Assembly (NCBI RefSeq): GCF_008329645.1
Contig: NZ_CP043474.1
Coordinates: 992,001-1,056,000, forward strand
Direction of reading: 5' to 3'
Length of the DNA stretch: 64,000 nucleotides
Source of the DNA: Mycolicibacterium grossiae
GTDB lineage: Bacteria; Actinomycetota; Actinomycetes; Mycobacteriales; Mycobacteriaceae
In this document: one piece after another, positions 28,802-39,092 of the stretch
Layout of the letters: every line of letters starts with the position of its first letter
Numbering within the stretch: position 1 is the stretch's first letter
Notes under the pieces: model-generated
What the model saw: the letters and a program-made list of their open reading frames with translations, nothing else
Databases searched by the model: none
What the model was told of the DNA's origin: nothing
Translations under genes and position numbers: made by a program

Positions 28802-30666
28802 CCCGTCCGCGGTGGCTGCGTCAGGTCGTACACCGTGTCGCCGCCGATGCGCTGCGGCACGTAGGTGAACGCCACCCAGCGTGCGATGTCGGCGTGGCTG
28901 CGCGCATTCCAGCCGCGCCGGCTCCCCGAGCTGGTCGTCACGTAGTACGCCACCTTGCCCGCCGCCACGTCCTGCTGGAACTGCGACAGCGTCGGCGTCG
29001 GGTCGATGCCGGAGAAGCCGCCGATCGCCATCACCGCGGTGTGCGAGGACAATTCGAGCGCCGCCGCGTTGGACGACCGGTCGATCGCCGCCGACCACTC
29101 GGTGTGCGTGGCCGCCAGCATCCGGTCCAGCTCGGGATTGTCGGCCGAACGCCCCCACACGCCGCTGCTGCGACCCGGCTTCGCCGGTCCCACCAGGGGT
29201 CCACCGCCGGAGTGCGCGGTGTCGACGGTCGCCACCGCGTACGCGCCGCTGCCGGCCAGCGCCCCGGCGACCGCGACGGCAGCCACCCCGATGGCGACGC
29301 CGCGCCGCTGCGCCACCCACGGCAGCAGCAGCGCCACCGCCGCGGCCACGCTCAGCGCCAGGATCGACCACCGCAGCGCCGGCAGCCAGTGCGGGTTGCG
29401 GCCCAGCAGCGCACAACTCCACGCGCCGGTGCCGAGCAGCAGCACCAGGAACACCGCGCGGAAGAACCGCGCGTCGCGCCGCGCCCAGCACTGCTGCAGG
29501 CCGATCGCGAACATCGCGGCGACGGCCGGCGCGATGGACAGGCTGTAGTACGGGTGCACCATGCCGTGCATGTAGCTCAGCACCACCCCGTCGAGCAGCA
29601 GCCAGCCGCCGAACAGGACCGTCGCGGCGCGCACGGCGTCGGTGCGGGGCCGGCCGTGCCGCGCGATCAGCACGACCACCACCGCCAGCAGCGCCGCGGG
29701 CACCAGCCAGCCGATCTCGTAACCGAATTCGCCGGTGAACAACCGCGACCAGCCCTGCTTCTGGCTGCCGAAGTCGGTGACGCCCGGCAGGTCCGCCAGC
29801 GCCCCCGACGGCGGCGCGCCGTGGTTGCGACCCAGGATGCGGGCGAGGCCGTTGTAGCCCAGCACCAGATTCATGAAGCTGTTGTCGGTCGAACCGGCCA
29901 GGTAGGGCCGCGAGGACGCCGGCCACCACATCGTCAGCAGTACGAACCACCCCGCCGAGACGAGCATCGCCGCAACGGCGAGCAGCACGTGCACCACGCG
30001 GGTGCGCAGCGGGGCGGCCGCGGCGAGGAGGTAGGCCGCCGCGAGAGCGGGGGCGAGCATCAGGCCCTCGAGCATCTTGGCGAGGAATGCCCCGCCCAGC
30101 GCGACGCCCGCGAGCGCCACCCAGCGCGCACCGCGGTCACCGGTGACGGCCCGCACCGTGCAGTACGCCGCCGCGGTCATCAGCAGCACCATCACCGCGT
30201 CGGGGTTGTTGAACCGGAACATCAACGCCGCGACCGGCGTCACCGCCAGCGCGGCGCCCGCCACCAGACCGGCGCGCGGCCCGGCGACCCGGGCGACGCC
30301 GCCGTAGAGCAGCGCCACCGCAAGGACCGCCATGAGCGCCTCGGGCACCAGCATGCTGGCGCTGCTGAAGCCGAACAGCTGGCCCGAGAGCCCCATCACC
30401 CACTGCGAGAGCGGCGGCTTGTCCACGGTGATGAAGTCGTGCGGGTCCAGCGAGCCGAACAGCAGCGCCTTCCAGTCGGTGGCGCCGGCCTGCGCCGCCG
30501 CCGCGTAGAACGCGTTGCCCATCCCGTTGATCGTGATCCGCCACAGGTAGAGCACCGCGGTGCCCAGCAGCAGGGCGGCCAGGGCGAGCCGCTGCCCGGG
30601 CAGGCGGCGGACGTGGCGGAAGGGTCCGAGGGCGCTCGTCAGCGAGGCCGGCGGTGCGGTCGTCAC
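28798..30666 (-). CDS. GT39-family (ArnT/PMT-like) membrane glycosyltransferase
   Basis: 622 aa with ten or more membrane helices. After the first helix the loop NAFYAAAAQAGATDWKALLFGSLDPHDFITVDKPPLSQWVMGL carries the acidic residues and DKPP motif of GT-C enzymes that use polyprenyl-phosphate sugars. The last 150 residues form an extracytoplasmic domain. It resembles YkcB/ArnT-like proteins; the acceptor is unknown. GTG start at 30666, opposite to maltokinase stop by 67 bases. Confidence 0.85.
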   Translation of the reverse strand: MTTAPPASLTSALGPFRHVRRLPGQRLALAALLLGTAVLYLWRITINGMGNAFYAAAAQAGATDWKALLFGSLDPHDFITVDKPPLSQWVMGLSGQLFGFSSASMLVPEALMAVLAVALLYGGVARVAGPRAGLVAGAALAVTPVAALMFRFNNPDAVMVLLMTAAAYCTVRAVTGDRGARWVALAGVALGGAFLAKMLEGLMLAPALAAAYLLAAAAPLRTRVVHVLLAVAAMLVSAGWFVLLTMWWPASSRPYLAGSTDNSFMNLVLGYNGLARILGRNHGAPPSGALADLPGVTDFGSQKQGWSRLFTGEFGYEIGWLVPAALLAVVVVLIARHGRPRTDAVRAATVLFGGWLLLDGVVLSYMHGMVHPYYSLSIAPAVAAMFAIGLQQCWARRDARFFRAVFLVLLLGTGAWSCALLGRNPHWLPALRWSILALSVAAAVALLLPWVAQRRGVAIGVAAVAVAGALAGSGAYAVATVDTAHSGGGPLVGPAKPGRSSGVWGRSADNPELDRMLAATHTEWSAAIDRSSNAAALELSSHTAVMAIGGFSGIDPTPTLSQFQQDVAAGKVAYYVTTSSGSRRGWNARSHADIARWVAFTYVPQRIGGDTVYDLTQPPRTG

Positions 30667-30732
30667 ACCCTAGTGACGCATCGCCACCGTGGACGCGGCT
30701 GTGAAGCGCCCGCGAGCTTGCTGGGTGGGGGT

Positions 30733-32013
30733 CTAACTCAGCAGCCGGGCGATCGACGCCATCGGGATGGGCAACCAGTCCGGCCGGTAGCGCGCCTCGT
30801 AGCCGGCCTCGTAGATGGCCTTGTCGAGTTCGTAGGCGGCGAGCAACTCACCGGTCGCCCGCGGATCGGCTCCGGCGGCCGCGGCGTACCCGTCGCAGAA
30901 GGCGGCGGCGTTGCCGTCCACCCACTGCCGGGCCGCCGCGGCCAGCGCCTCGTCGTCGCCGTGGCCGACCAACCGCTGGAAGGCGGCGTATTCGTAGGAG
31001 CGCAGCACGCCGGCGACGTCGCGGACCGGCGAATCGGGACGGCGCCGCTCGGGCAGCGGCTGCCCGGGCTCGCCCTCGAAGTCGATGACCAACCAGGCCT
31101 GCGGCGTGCGCAGCACCTGGCCGAGGTGCAGGTCGCCGTGGACGCGCTGCACCGGGAACGACGTGCCGGCCAGCCCGCGGTACCGCTCCTCGATCACGTC
31201 GGCGTACTGCGCGACGCGCGGCACGGCGTTGGCGATCAGGCCGAGCCGCCCGAGCAGCGTCTCGAGCGGGAACTCACGGGGCTCGGAGCCGAGTTCGGCG
31301 GCGAGCGTGCGGTGCACCGTCGCGACGGCCTCGCCGAGCAGCCGGGATTCGGCGGTGAAGTCGGTGAAGCCGTCGCGCACGCTGGCGGTGGCCATGTCCC
31401 ACCCCTCGGTGGAGCCCGCCGCGAACGCCGTCAGCATGCCCAGCGCGTAGGGTTCGCCGCCGAGATCGGTCTCGATGGAGCCGAGCAGGCGCGCGACGTG
31501 GCCGTTGCTGGCGCGGGCCAGCACGCGGTTCAGTTCGATGTCGGGGTTGACCCCCGGGGTGACGCGGCGGAACAGCTTGAAGATGGCGTCCTGGCCGAAG
31601 ACCACGCTGGTATTGCTTTGCTCCGCGCCGATCACCCGCGTGGGCGCGTCCAACGGCAGCGCCGCACCGGGTTCGGCGAGGAAGCGCAGCGGCCCGACCG
31701 TCTCGGACGACGCGACCAGGGCGAGCAGGTGCCGGCTCGCGTCCGGGTCGAACAGCGCGTCGTAGGCGGTGCGGCCGCCATCGTCGCCGATGGTCGCGAC
31801 GTCGGCATGCGCCTCGTCCACGGGCGCCCCGCCCCACCGGATCACCACCTGGTAGCGGTCCACCGAACCGTCGGTGTACCGGGCATCCAGCAGCACCAGG
31901 TCCAGGTCGTCGCGCAGCGGCGTCACCAGCGCCTCGGTGACGTCGATGAGGTCACGGCCGCGGCCTGCGTACCAGCGCCGCGCGGTCAGCCAGTTCTCGT
32001 ATGCCAGCGTCAT
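30733..32013 (-). CDS. mak: Maltokinase
   Basis: 426 aa. Mak phosphorylates maltose to maltose-1-phosphate for the GlgE alpha-glucan pathway. The N-terminal cap MTLAYENWLTARRWYAGRGRDL and the eukaryotic-kinase-like C-lobe motifs RVHGDLHLGQVLR and VIDFEGEP match Mak/Pep2. In most mycobacteria mak is fused or adjacent to treS; here the upstream neighbour is a divergent HugZ-like gene, so treS must lie elsewhere or be missing. The ATG at 32013 gives the normal Mak start. Confidence 0.93.
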   Translation of the reverse strand: MTLAYENWLTARRWYAGRGRDLIDVTEALVTPLRDDLDLVLLDARYTDGSVDRYQVVIRWGGAPVDEAHADVATIGDDGGRTAYDALFDPDASRHLLALVASSETVGPLRFLAEPGAALPLDAPTRVIGAEQSNTSVVFGQDAIFKLFRRVTPGVNPDIELNRVLARASNGHVARLLGSIETDLGGEPYALGMLTAFAAGSTEGWDMATASVRDGFTDFTAESRLLGEAVATVHRTLAAELGSEPREFPLETLLGRLGLIANAVPRVAQYADVIEERYRGLAGTSFPVQRVHGDLHLGQVLRTPQAWLVIDFEGEPGQPLPERRRPDSPVRDVAGVLRSYEYAAFQRLVGHGDDEALAAAARQWVDGNAAAFCDGYAAAAGADPRATGELLAAYELDKAIYEAGYEARYRPDWLPIPMASIARLLS

Positions 32014-32103
32014 CGCCCAACAGCTACCCAGCCTCGCCGGTATCGAATCACGCTGCCGTGAGCGGCGACCCGGGACGGCGATCCGCGCAGGTAGAGTGCC
32101 GAC

Positions 32104-32907
32104 GTGAGCACTCTGCGCGATCACGGCGACCCCGGCGACGCCCCCTCGGTCCCCCCGCCGCTGACGCCGGTCGTCAACGCCGCGCGGCCGTCGGCCGCCG
32201 AGGAGGCCCGCACCATCGCGGCGTCGACCAACACCGGGACGCTGGCCACGCTGACCGCCGACGGCGACCCGTGGGCGTCGATGGTGACGTTCGGGCTGCT
32301 GGACGGCGCGCCGGTGCTGTGCGTGTCCAACCTCGCCGAGCACGGACGCAACCTCGCCGGCGACCAGCGCGCGAGCATCGCCGTCACCGCGCCCGCCACG
32401 GACGCCGACCCGCTGGCCAACCCGCGCATCACCCTGGCCGGGGTCGTCGCACGGCCGACGGGCGACGAGTACGACGCCGCCCGCGCCGCGCACCTCGCGG
32501 CGGTGCCCGCGGCGAAGTACTACGTCGACTACTCCGACTTCACGCTGTGGGTGCTGCGCGTGCACCGGGTCCGGTGGGTCGGCGGCTACGGCCGGATGGA
32601 CTCCGCGACCGGTCCCGACTACACCGCAGCCGCACCCGACCCGGTGCGGCCGGCCGCCGGCGGGGCGATCGCCCACCTGAACGCCGATCACGCCGATGCG
32701 CTGGCTGCCATGGCCCGCACACTCGGCGGCTACCCCGACGCCACGGCCGCGACGTGCACCGACCTCGACCGGTACGGCCTCGACCTGCGGGTCACGTGCG
32801 CGCGCGGCATCGCCTACACCCGGGTGGGCTACGCGACGCCGATCGACTCGGCCGACCAGCTGCGCGCCGCGGCCGTCGAGCTGACCCGCCGCGCCCAGCA
32901 GGCGTAG
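32104..32907 (+). CDS. HugZ-like heme-associated/PPOX protein with DUF2470
   Basis: 267 aa. The N-terminal split barrel runs EEARTIAASTNTGTLATLTADGDPWASMVTFGLLDGAPVLCVSNLAEHGRNL; the C-terminal third HLNADHADALAAMARTLGGY is DUF2470. This architecture is that of HugZ-type heme-degrading or heme-binding proteins, though heme ligands are not certain here. GTG start. It is divergent from mak and 55 bases before the phosphoribosyltransferase. Confidence 0.85.
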   Translation: MSTLRDHGDPGDAPSVPPPLTPVVNAARPSAAEEARTIAASTNTGTLATLTADGDPWASMVTFGLLDGAPVLCVSNLAEHGRNLAGDQRASIAVTAPATDADPLANPRITLAGVVARPTGDEYDAARAAHLAAVPAAKYYVDYSDFTLWVLRVHRVRWVGGYGRMDSATGPDYTAAAPDPVRPAAGGAIAHLNADHADALAAMARTLGGYPDATAATCTDLDRYGLDLRVTCARGIAYTRVGYATPIDSADQLRAAAVELTRRAQQA

Positions 32908-32962
32908 CGGGGCGCGCCGCGGCGGGACGGCGACCGGTGCCGCAGCGGATACGATGCCGCAC

Positions 32963-33537
32963 ATGCCCGAACCGACCGACCGCCCCGACAGCTGGCACGC
33001 CGCGTTCGACCTGATCCGCACCCGCGGCTACGAGCGCCGCACCGAACCGTTCACCCTCGCCAGCGGTCAGCTGAGCCACGACTACATCGACGGCAAGTAC
33101 GCGGTCGACACCGGTGAGCGGCTGACGCTCGTCAGCCGCGCCGTGGCGGACCTCGCGCAGCGGTCGGGCATGGAGTTCGACGCCGTCGGCGGCCTGACGA
33201 TGGGTGCGGATCCGCTGGCGCACGGCGTCGCGATGGTCACCGGCAAGGCGTGGTTCTCGGTGCGCAAGGAGCAGAAGCAGCGCGGCCGCGAGCAGTGGGT
33301 CGAGGGCACCCGGCTCGCACCCGGCACCCGGGTGCTGCTGGTCGACGACGTCATCAGCACCGGCGGCTCCACCGAGATCGCCTTCGAGCGCGTGACGGCG
33401 CTCGGCGCGGTCGTCACCGGCGTGATCCCCATGGTCGACCGCGGCGACGTCGCGACCGGGCGCTTCGCCGCCCGCGGCGTGCCGTTCGCGGCGCTGGTCA
33501 CCTACCGCGACCTGGGCATCGAACCGGTCAAGGACGT

Positions 33538-33541
<4 letters not shown>
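32963..33541 (+). CDS. Orotate phosphoribosyltransferase-like enzyme
   Basis: 192 aa from ATG 32963 (ATG 32954 adds three residues). The PRPP-binding motif is VLLVDDVISTGGST, preceded by VRKEQKQRGREQWVEG; FTLASGQLSHDYIDGKYAV is the OPRTase N-terminal block. It differs enough from the mycobacterial pyrE I remember that it may be a second OPRTase-type enzyme. It transfers phosphoribose to orotate or a related base. Its stop shares CTAG with the ABC ATPase on the other strand. Confidence 0.8.
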
Positions 33542-34580
<1,039 letters not shown>

Positions 34581-34584
<4 letters not shown>

Positions 34585-35357
34585 GCTCTGCGCCTCCGTC
34601 TGGTCAGCAGGGACAGTCCCACCAGCAGGACGAAACCGAACAGCAGCACCGCCAGCGAGGCCGCGACCGACGTCGGTCCGTCGCTCTTGCCGATGGCCAC
34701 GATCTGCACCTGCAGGGTCGTGAAGCCCGACAGCGACGCGATGGTGTACTCGCCAAGCACCACGGCCACCGAGATGAACGCCGCCGACAGCACGCCGGAG
34801 GCGATGTTGGGGACCACGACGCGCAGGATCGTGGTCAGCCAGCCGGCGCCGAGGGACCGCGCCGCCTCGGCGAGCGTCACCAGGTCGATGGCCGACAATG
34901 CGGCGTCCAGCGCGCGGTAGGCGAACGGCAGCACGACGACGACGTAGACGAACGTCAGCGTCAGCGCCGACTCGCCCAGCAGGTAGGTGACCCACAGGTA
35001 CACGTTCTTCAGCCCGACGACGATCACCAGCGCTGGAATCGTCAACGGCAGCAGGCACAGGAACTCGACGATGCCCCTTGCCCACGGCGTGCGCAGCCGC
35101 ACCCAAATCATCGTCGGCACCAGGATCAGCAGCATCACCGCCACGGTGAGCGCGGCCAGCAGCAGCGACGTGACGATCGCGGCGAACAGTGCGTCGTCGG
35201 CGAACAGGTTGGCCCACGCCGCGCCGGTTCGCCCGCCGGAGCGCAGGTTTCGGGTCGAGAAGTCCGCCATGGCGTACAGCGGGAAGCAGAAGAACAGGCC
35301 GAACAGCACCCACAGCGCACCCCGCACCACGGTGGCCCCGGTCCCCCGCTGCCTCAC
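34581..35357 (-). CDS. ABC importer permease 2
   Basis: 258 aa with six helices and the inner-membrane EAA loop LAEAARSLGAGWLTTILRVVVPNI. It belongs to the PotC/AfuB group. The GTG start overlaps the stop of permease 1 (GTGA). Partner of the preceding permease in a heterodimeric channel. Confidence 0.92.
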
Positions 35358-36205
35358 CGCAGCCACCTCGCCGTCCGGCGCACCAGCAGGTGGTAGGCCA
35401 CCATGACGACGGCGACGACCACGATCATCTCGAGCGCCAGCGCGTAGGCGAAGCCGGCCTGGCCGAGCACCACCTCGCTCGTCAGCGCGGCGCGGATCAG
35501 CAGCGGCAGGATCGGGCTGCCCTGGCTGACGAGCGCCGCGGCGGTCGCGTAGGCGGCGAAGGCGTTGGCGAACAACAGCAGTGCGGCGCCGAGGAACGCC
35601 GGCGTCAGCAGCGGCACCGCGACCTCCCGCCAGTACTGCCACGTCGACGCGCCCAGGCTGACCGCCGCCTCGCGCCACTGCTCGCGCAGACCCTCCAGCG
35701 CGGGCAGGAAGACGATCACCATGAGCGGGATCTGAAAGTACGTGTACACCAGCACCAGTCCGGACAGGCCGTACAGCCAGCCCGACCCTGCGAGGTTCGC
35801 CCCGGTGACGCTCTGCACCCACAGCGTCAGCACGCCGTTGAGGCCGACGGTGGCTAGGAACGCGAAAGCCAGTGCGACGCCGCCGAATTGGGCCAGCACA
35901 CTGCACAGGCTCAGCACGGTGCGCCGGATCACCGACTCGGCGGGCCTGCTGACGATCAGCCACGCCAGCACGGCGCCGAACACCGCACCGAGGACCGCGG
36001 TCCCGGCCGACAGCAGCACGCTGTCGACCAGGGCGTGCAGGGCGGTGTCGGAGAACAGCGCCGCGATGCGCGCCAGGGAGAAGCCGTTCTCGTCGACCAC
36101 CGCGCCGATCACGACGGTGACCGTCGGGACGACGAGGAAGATCGTGACGAGCGCGAAGAACGGAAGGAGCGGAACCGAATCCCGCAGGCGGCGCAGCAGG
36201 ATCAG
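35354..36205 (-). CDS. ABC importer permease 1, probable CTG start
   Basis: 283 aa. Six helices with EAA loop EAAVSLGASTWQYWREVAVPLLTP, of the PotB type. The reading frame begins without ATG, GTG or TTG before the first helix: the only sensible start is CTG at 36205-36203, overlapping the binding-protein stop as CTGA and giving MILLRRLRDSVPLLPFFALV. GAAGGCGG stands a few bases before. Starting at the first GTG would cut into the first membrane helix. Confidence 0.88.
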   Translation of the reverse strand: MILLRRLRDSVPLLPFFALVTIFLVVPTVTVVIGAVVDENGFSLARIAALFSDTALHALVDSVLLSAGTAVLGAVFGAVLAWLIVSRPAESVIRRTVLSLCSVLAQFGGVALAFAFLATVGLNGVLTLWVQSVTGANLAGSGWLYGLSGLVLVYTYFQIPLMVIVFLPALEGLREQWREAAVSLGASTWQYWREVAVPLLTPAFLGAALLLFANAFAAYATAAALVSQGSPILPLLIRAALTSEVVLGQAGFAYALALEMIVVVAVVMVAYHLLVRRTARWLR

Positions 36206-37335
36206 CCGACCGCCTTCGCCCAGTTGGCCTCGAGGTACTTCGTCGCGGCCTGGTTCTGCTCGACGGAGACGAACGTGGCGGCACCGTCGACCGGCGGCAG
36301 GACCGCGTACGCGGCGCGGTCGATGGTCCCCTTGATCACCATGGTGTCGGCGCGCACCGGGCGGGCGCCGCCCTGCAGGTACAGGTTCTGGCCCTTGTCG
36401 CTGAACAGGAATTCCTGCCACAGCCGCGCCGCCGCCGGATGCGGAGCATCGGCGTTGATCGCCTGGTAGTAGTAACCCGCCACCGCGGCGTTCGGCGGGA
36501 CGACGACCTTCCAGGACGGCAGCTTCTTGGTCTCGGCCACGTTCAGGTAGTCCCAGTCGATGACCACGGGGGTCTGGCCGGACTCGATGGTCGCGGGCGT
36601 CGGGTCGACGGGCAGGAAGTTGCCCGCCGCCTTGAGCTTCCGGAAGAACTCGACGCCGGGCGCGATGTCGTCGGGTGACCCGCCCTGCGAGATCGACGCC
36701 ATCATCACGCCGGAGAACGCGGCACCGGCCTGCGTCGGATCGCCGTTGAGGGCGACCTTGCCCTTGAACTCCGGCTTGAGCAGATCGTCGACGCCGGCGA
36801 TGGCGGGGACCTTCGCCGAGTCGTAGCCGATCGACATGTAGCCGCCGTAGTCGTTGACCCACTTGCCGCCCGGGTCCTTGAAGTTCTCCGACACGTCGCC
36901 GAAGGTCTCCACCTGGTACGGCGCGAACGCATCGGTGTTGGCCAGGGCCACGGACTGGCCGAGGTCGAACACGTCGGGCGCGGTCGACTTGCCCTTCTGC
37001 TGGTTGGCGGCGTTGATCTCGTCCTGGCTGGCGGCATCGGGCTGCGCGGAGTTCACCTTGATGCCGTACTCGTCGCCGAACGCCTTGATGATCGCGCCGT
37101 AGTTGGCCCAGTCCGGCGGCAGGGCGATCACGTTGAGTTCGCCCTCCTTCTTGGCGGCGTCGACGAGGCCCTGCAGGCCGCCGAAGTCCTTGGCCGAGGT
37201 GGCCTCGCCCGCCTTGACGCCCGAGGAGGTCTGCTCGCCGCCCGAATCCTTCTCCGGCGGGGCGCAGGCGGTGATGCCCCCGGCGAACAGGAGCAGACAG
37301 GCACTGGCGGCCGCGGTCACGCGGAGAGTCTTCAT
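36202..37335 (-). CDS. Solute-binding lipoprotein of ABC importer
   Basis: 377 aa. Signal peptide MKTLRVTAAASACLLLFAGGITAC with lipobox ITA|C, then a periplasmic-type binding fold of the PotD/iron(III)/2-aminoethylphosphonate superfamily: PDVFDLGQSVALANTDAFAPY and VIDWDYLNVAETKKLPSW. The ligand cannot be read with certainty; polyamine, iron or aminoethylphosphonate are the options. It leads an operon of permease, permease and ATPase, each coupled by overlap. Confidence 0.88.
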   Translation of the reverse strand: MKTLRVTAAASACLLLFAGGITACAPPEKDSGGEQTSSGVKAGEATSAKDFGGLQGLVDAAKKEGELNVIALPPDWANYGAIIKAFGDEYGIKVNSAQPDAASQDEINAANQQKGKSTAPDVFDLGQSVALANTDAFAPYQVETFGDVSENFKDPGGKWVNDYGGYMSIGYDSAKVPAIAGVDDLLKPEFKGKVALNGDPTQAGAAFSGVMMASISQGGSPDDIAPGVEFFRKLKAAGNFLPVDPTPATIESGQTPVVIDWDYLNVAETKKLPSWKVVVPPNAAVAGYYYQAINADAPHPAAARLWQEFLFSDKGQNLYLQGGARPVRADTMVIKGTIDRAAYAVLPPVDGAATFVSVEQNQAATKYLEANWAKAVG

Positions 37336-37527
37336 GGCCGAACCTTCTCACGAGCGGGCCGGCACGTCAGTGGCGACGACACCAATCGACGGTGTCGAGA
37401 CCGCGGCGCCGGGATGAACGGTGCAGACCTTACCGGCGCACCCGCCGACCTGCGCCGGAACCGAAATCCTCGGCGACGCGGCGTCACCCGCTGCACGATT
37501 GCGCAGGTCGCCGCTTAGCATCGAGGG

Positions 37528-38196
37528 GTGGTGGACCGTGGAGCCGAGCCGGACTCCGACGAGCGGGGCGACGTCCTCGCCGCGGACGACGCTGCCGTCG
37601 GCGCGGAATCCCGCCCCGTGCACGTCGATCCGACGCCCACCGATCCGGTGCCGGTGGTCGAGCCGAGCTTCGACTACCTGCTCGCCGACGCCGACGCGGG
37701 CCACCCCGAGCCCGTCGCCGACGGGCACCGCGGCGTGGCGTGGAGTGAGTGGCGCGAGGACCCCGCCGCGCACGACCGCTTCGACGCGTTCGACGCCACC
37801 ACCTGGAACTTCAAGGCGCCGCCACCGCCGTGGTACTCCTCGACCGGTGCGAAGCTGGGCATCGCCGCCATCGCCCTGGCGGTCGTGACGCTGGTGGTCG
37901 CGGTGGTGCTGCTGGCGTTCCGCACCTCCGACGAGGGCACCGAGGCGCCCGCCCCGCCGCCGCCCACGACGTCGGCGCCCACCACGACCACCACGACGAC
38001 GCAGCCGGCACCGCCCCCGCCGCCACCTCCCCCGCCGCCGCCGGCATCCGAGGCCCCGCCCCCGCAGGCGCCGGTGTACCAGCGTCCGCGCCAACAGCAG
38101 CAGCCGTCGAAGAAGCCCGAGATCGGGGTCACCCGGACGCCGGCCACCCGATCGCCCATCAGCGTCGCGCCGCAGCGCCCCGCCGGACGCAACTGA
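37528..38196 (+). CDS. Proline-rich single-span membrane protein
   Basis: 222 aa. An acidic N-terminal cytoplasmic part (to about residue 105) ends at [10 protein letters not shown], followed by one helix [20 protein letters not shown] and an extracytoplasmic tail of Pro, Thr and Gln runs. Proline-rich tails of this kind are common in mycobacterial cell-envelope proteins. No domain is identifiable. It is one base before the next gene, an F420/PPOX protein. Confidence 0.78.
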   Translation: MVDRGAEPDSDERGDVLAADDAAVGAESRPVHVDPTPTDPVPVVEPSFDYLLADADAGHPEPVADGHRGVAWSEWREDPAAHDRFDAFDATTWNFKAPPPPWYSSTGAKLGIAAIALAVVTLVVAVVLLAFRTSDEGTEAPAPPPPTTSAPTTTTTTTQPAPPPPPPPPPPPASEAPPPQAPVYQRPRQQQQPSKKPEIGVTRTPATRSPISVAPQRPAGRN

Positions 38197-38197
38197 C

Positions 38198-38608
38198 GTG
38201 CCCGGCGCCTTCGATGCGGCGGCGCGGTTCGCGAGCGCACCGGTCGCCGTCCTCACCACGGTCCGCGCCGACGGCAGCCCGCACGCGGTGCCCGTCGTGT
38301 TCGCCGTCCGCGACGACGTCGTCTTCACGGCCGTCGACGCCAAGCGCAAGTCGACCCAGCGGTTGCGCCGGCTGGCCAACATCGCCGCCGAGCCGCGCGT
38401 CAGCCTGCTCGTCGACCACTACGAGGACGACTGGAACCGGCTGTGGTGGGTCCGCGCCGACGGCGTCGCGCGCGTGCACGACGCCGGAGAGGAGATGGCG
38501 ACCGGCTACGGCCTGCTGCGGGAGAAGTACGCGCAGTACGACCGCGTCGCGCTCGACGGCCCGGTGGTGACGATCGCGGTGCAGGCCTGGACGGGCTGGC
38601 AGGCCTGA
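38198..38608 (+). CDS. PPOX-class F420-dependent protein, TIGR03668-like
   Basis: 136 aa split-barrel protein. The pattern [24 protein letters not shown] and [27 protein letters not shown] is characteristic of the F420-interacting TIGR03668 group found in F420-making actinobacteria. Substrate unknown. A perfect seven-base hairpin at 38637-38655 may end its mRNA. Confidence 0.86.
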   Translation: MPGAFDAAARFASAPVAVLTTVRADGSPHAVPVVFAVRDDVVFTAVDAKRKSTQRLRRLANIAAEPRVSLLVDHYEDDWNRLWWVRADGVARVHDAGEEMATGYGLLREKYAQYDRVALDGPVVTIAVQAWTGWQA

Positions 38609-38636
38609 AGGCTCGAATAGCGCCGCGCACCGTGGG

Positions 38637-38655
38637 TTTCGCCGTGATGGCGAAA
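38637..38655. terminator. Short hairpin after PPOX gene
   Basis: TTTCGCC (38637-38643) and GGCGAAA (38649-38655) pair perfectly over five bases of loop. It lies 28 bases after the stop; no U-tract. Confidence 0.45.
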
Positions 38656-38722
38656 GCTGCCATGATTCGTACAATTCCTGCCAGGGGGATGAGAATTCGC
38701 TGAGGAGCCGGTTTCACCGGTC

Positions 38723-39022
38723 ATGATCACCTTCGGCATCACCACCGTCGTCGCGGGCGGCATCGCCGCGGCCGCACTCGGATTCGCCGCCCCGTCCCTC
38801 GCCGCACCGAGCGGCCCGGGCAGCGCCCAGGACACCATCAGCAAGCTGCAGTCCCAAGGCTACGAGGTCATCGTCAACCACGTCGGCAGCACGCCACTCG
38901 ACGAGGCCACCGTCGTGGCGGTCCGACCGGGCCAGACCTACAGCCGCACCGACTCCGGCACCCCGGGCGACAGCCTGGAGACGACGATCACCGGCAAGAC
39001 GGTCTACGTCGACGTGAAGTAG
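38723..39022 (+). CDS. Small secreted mycobacterial protein
   Basis: 99 aa. Signal peptide GITTVVAGGIAAAALGFAAPSLA, cleavage near APS, then a short domain QDTISKLQSQGYEVIVNHVGSTPLDEATVVAVRPGQTYSR typical of small mycobacterial exported proteins of unknown function. No cysteines. A GAGGAG element is 16 bases before the ATG, with a CCGGT/ACCGG hairpin in between, which may affect translation. Confidence 0.83.
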   Translation: MITFGITTVVAGGIAAAALGFAAPSLAAPSGPGSAQDTISKLQSQGYEVIVNHVGSTPLDEATVVAVRPGQTYSRTDSGTPGDSLETTITGKTVYVDVK

Positions 39023-39092
39023 CCGCCCTCCCGGCACGCAGTGCGCCGCGTTCCGGGGACAACCGGCGCGCGGGCGTGTCACGGTACGACCC

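Noticed and set aside
28144..32061. A 1305-codon plus-strand frame
   Set aside because: Covers the ABC permease, GT39-like and maltokinase genes in the wrong frame or strand; low-complexity His/Arg-rich shadow.
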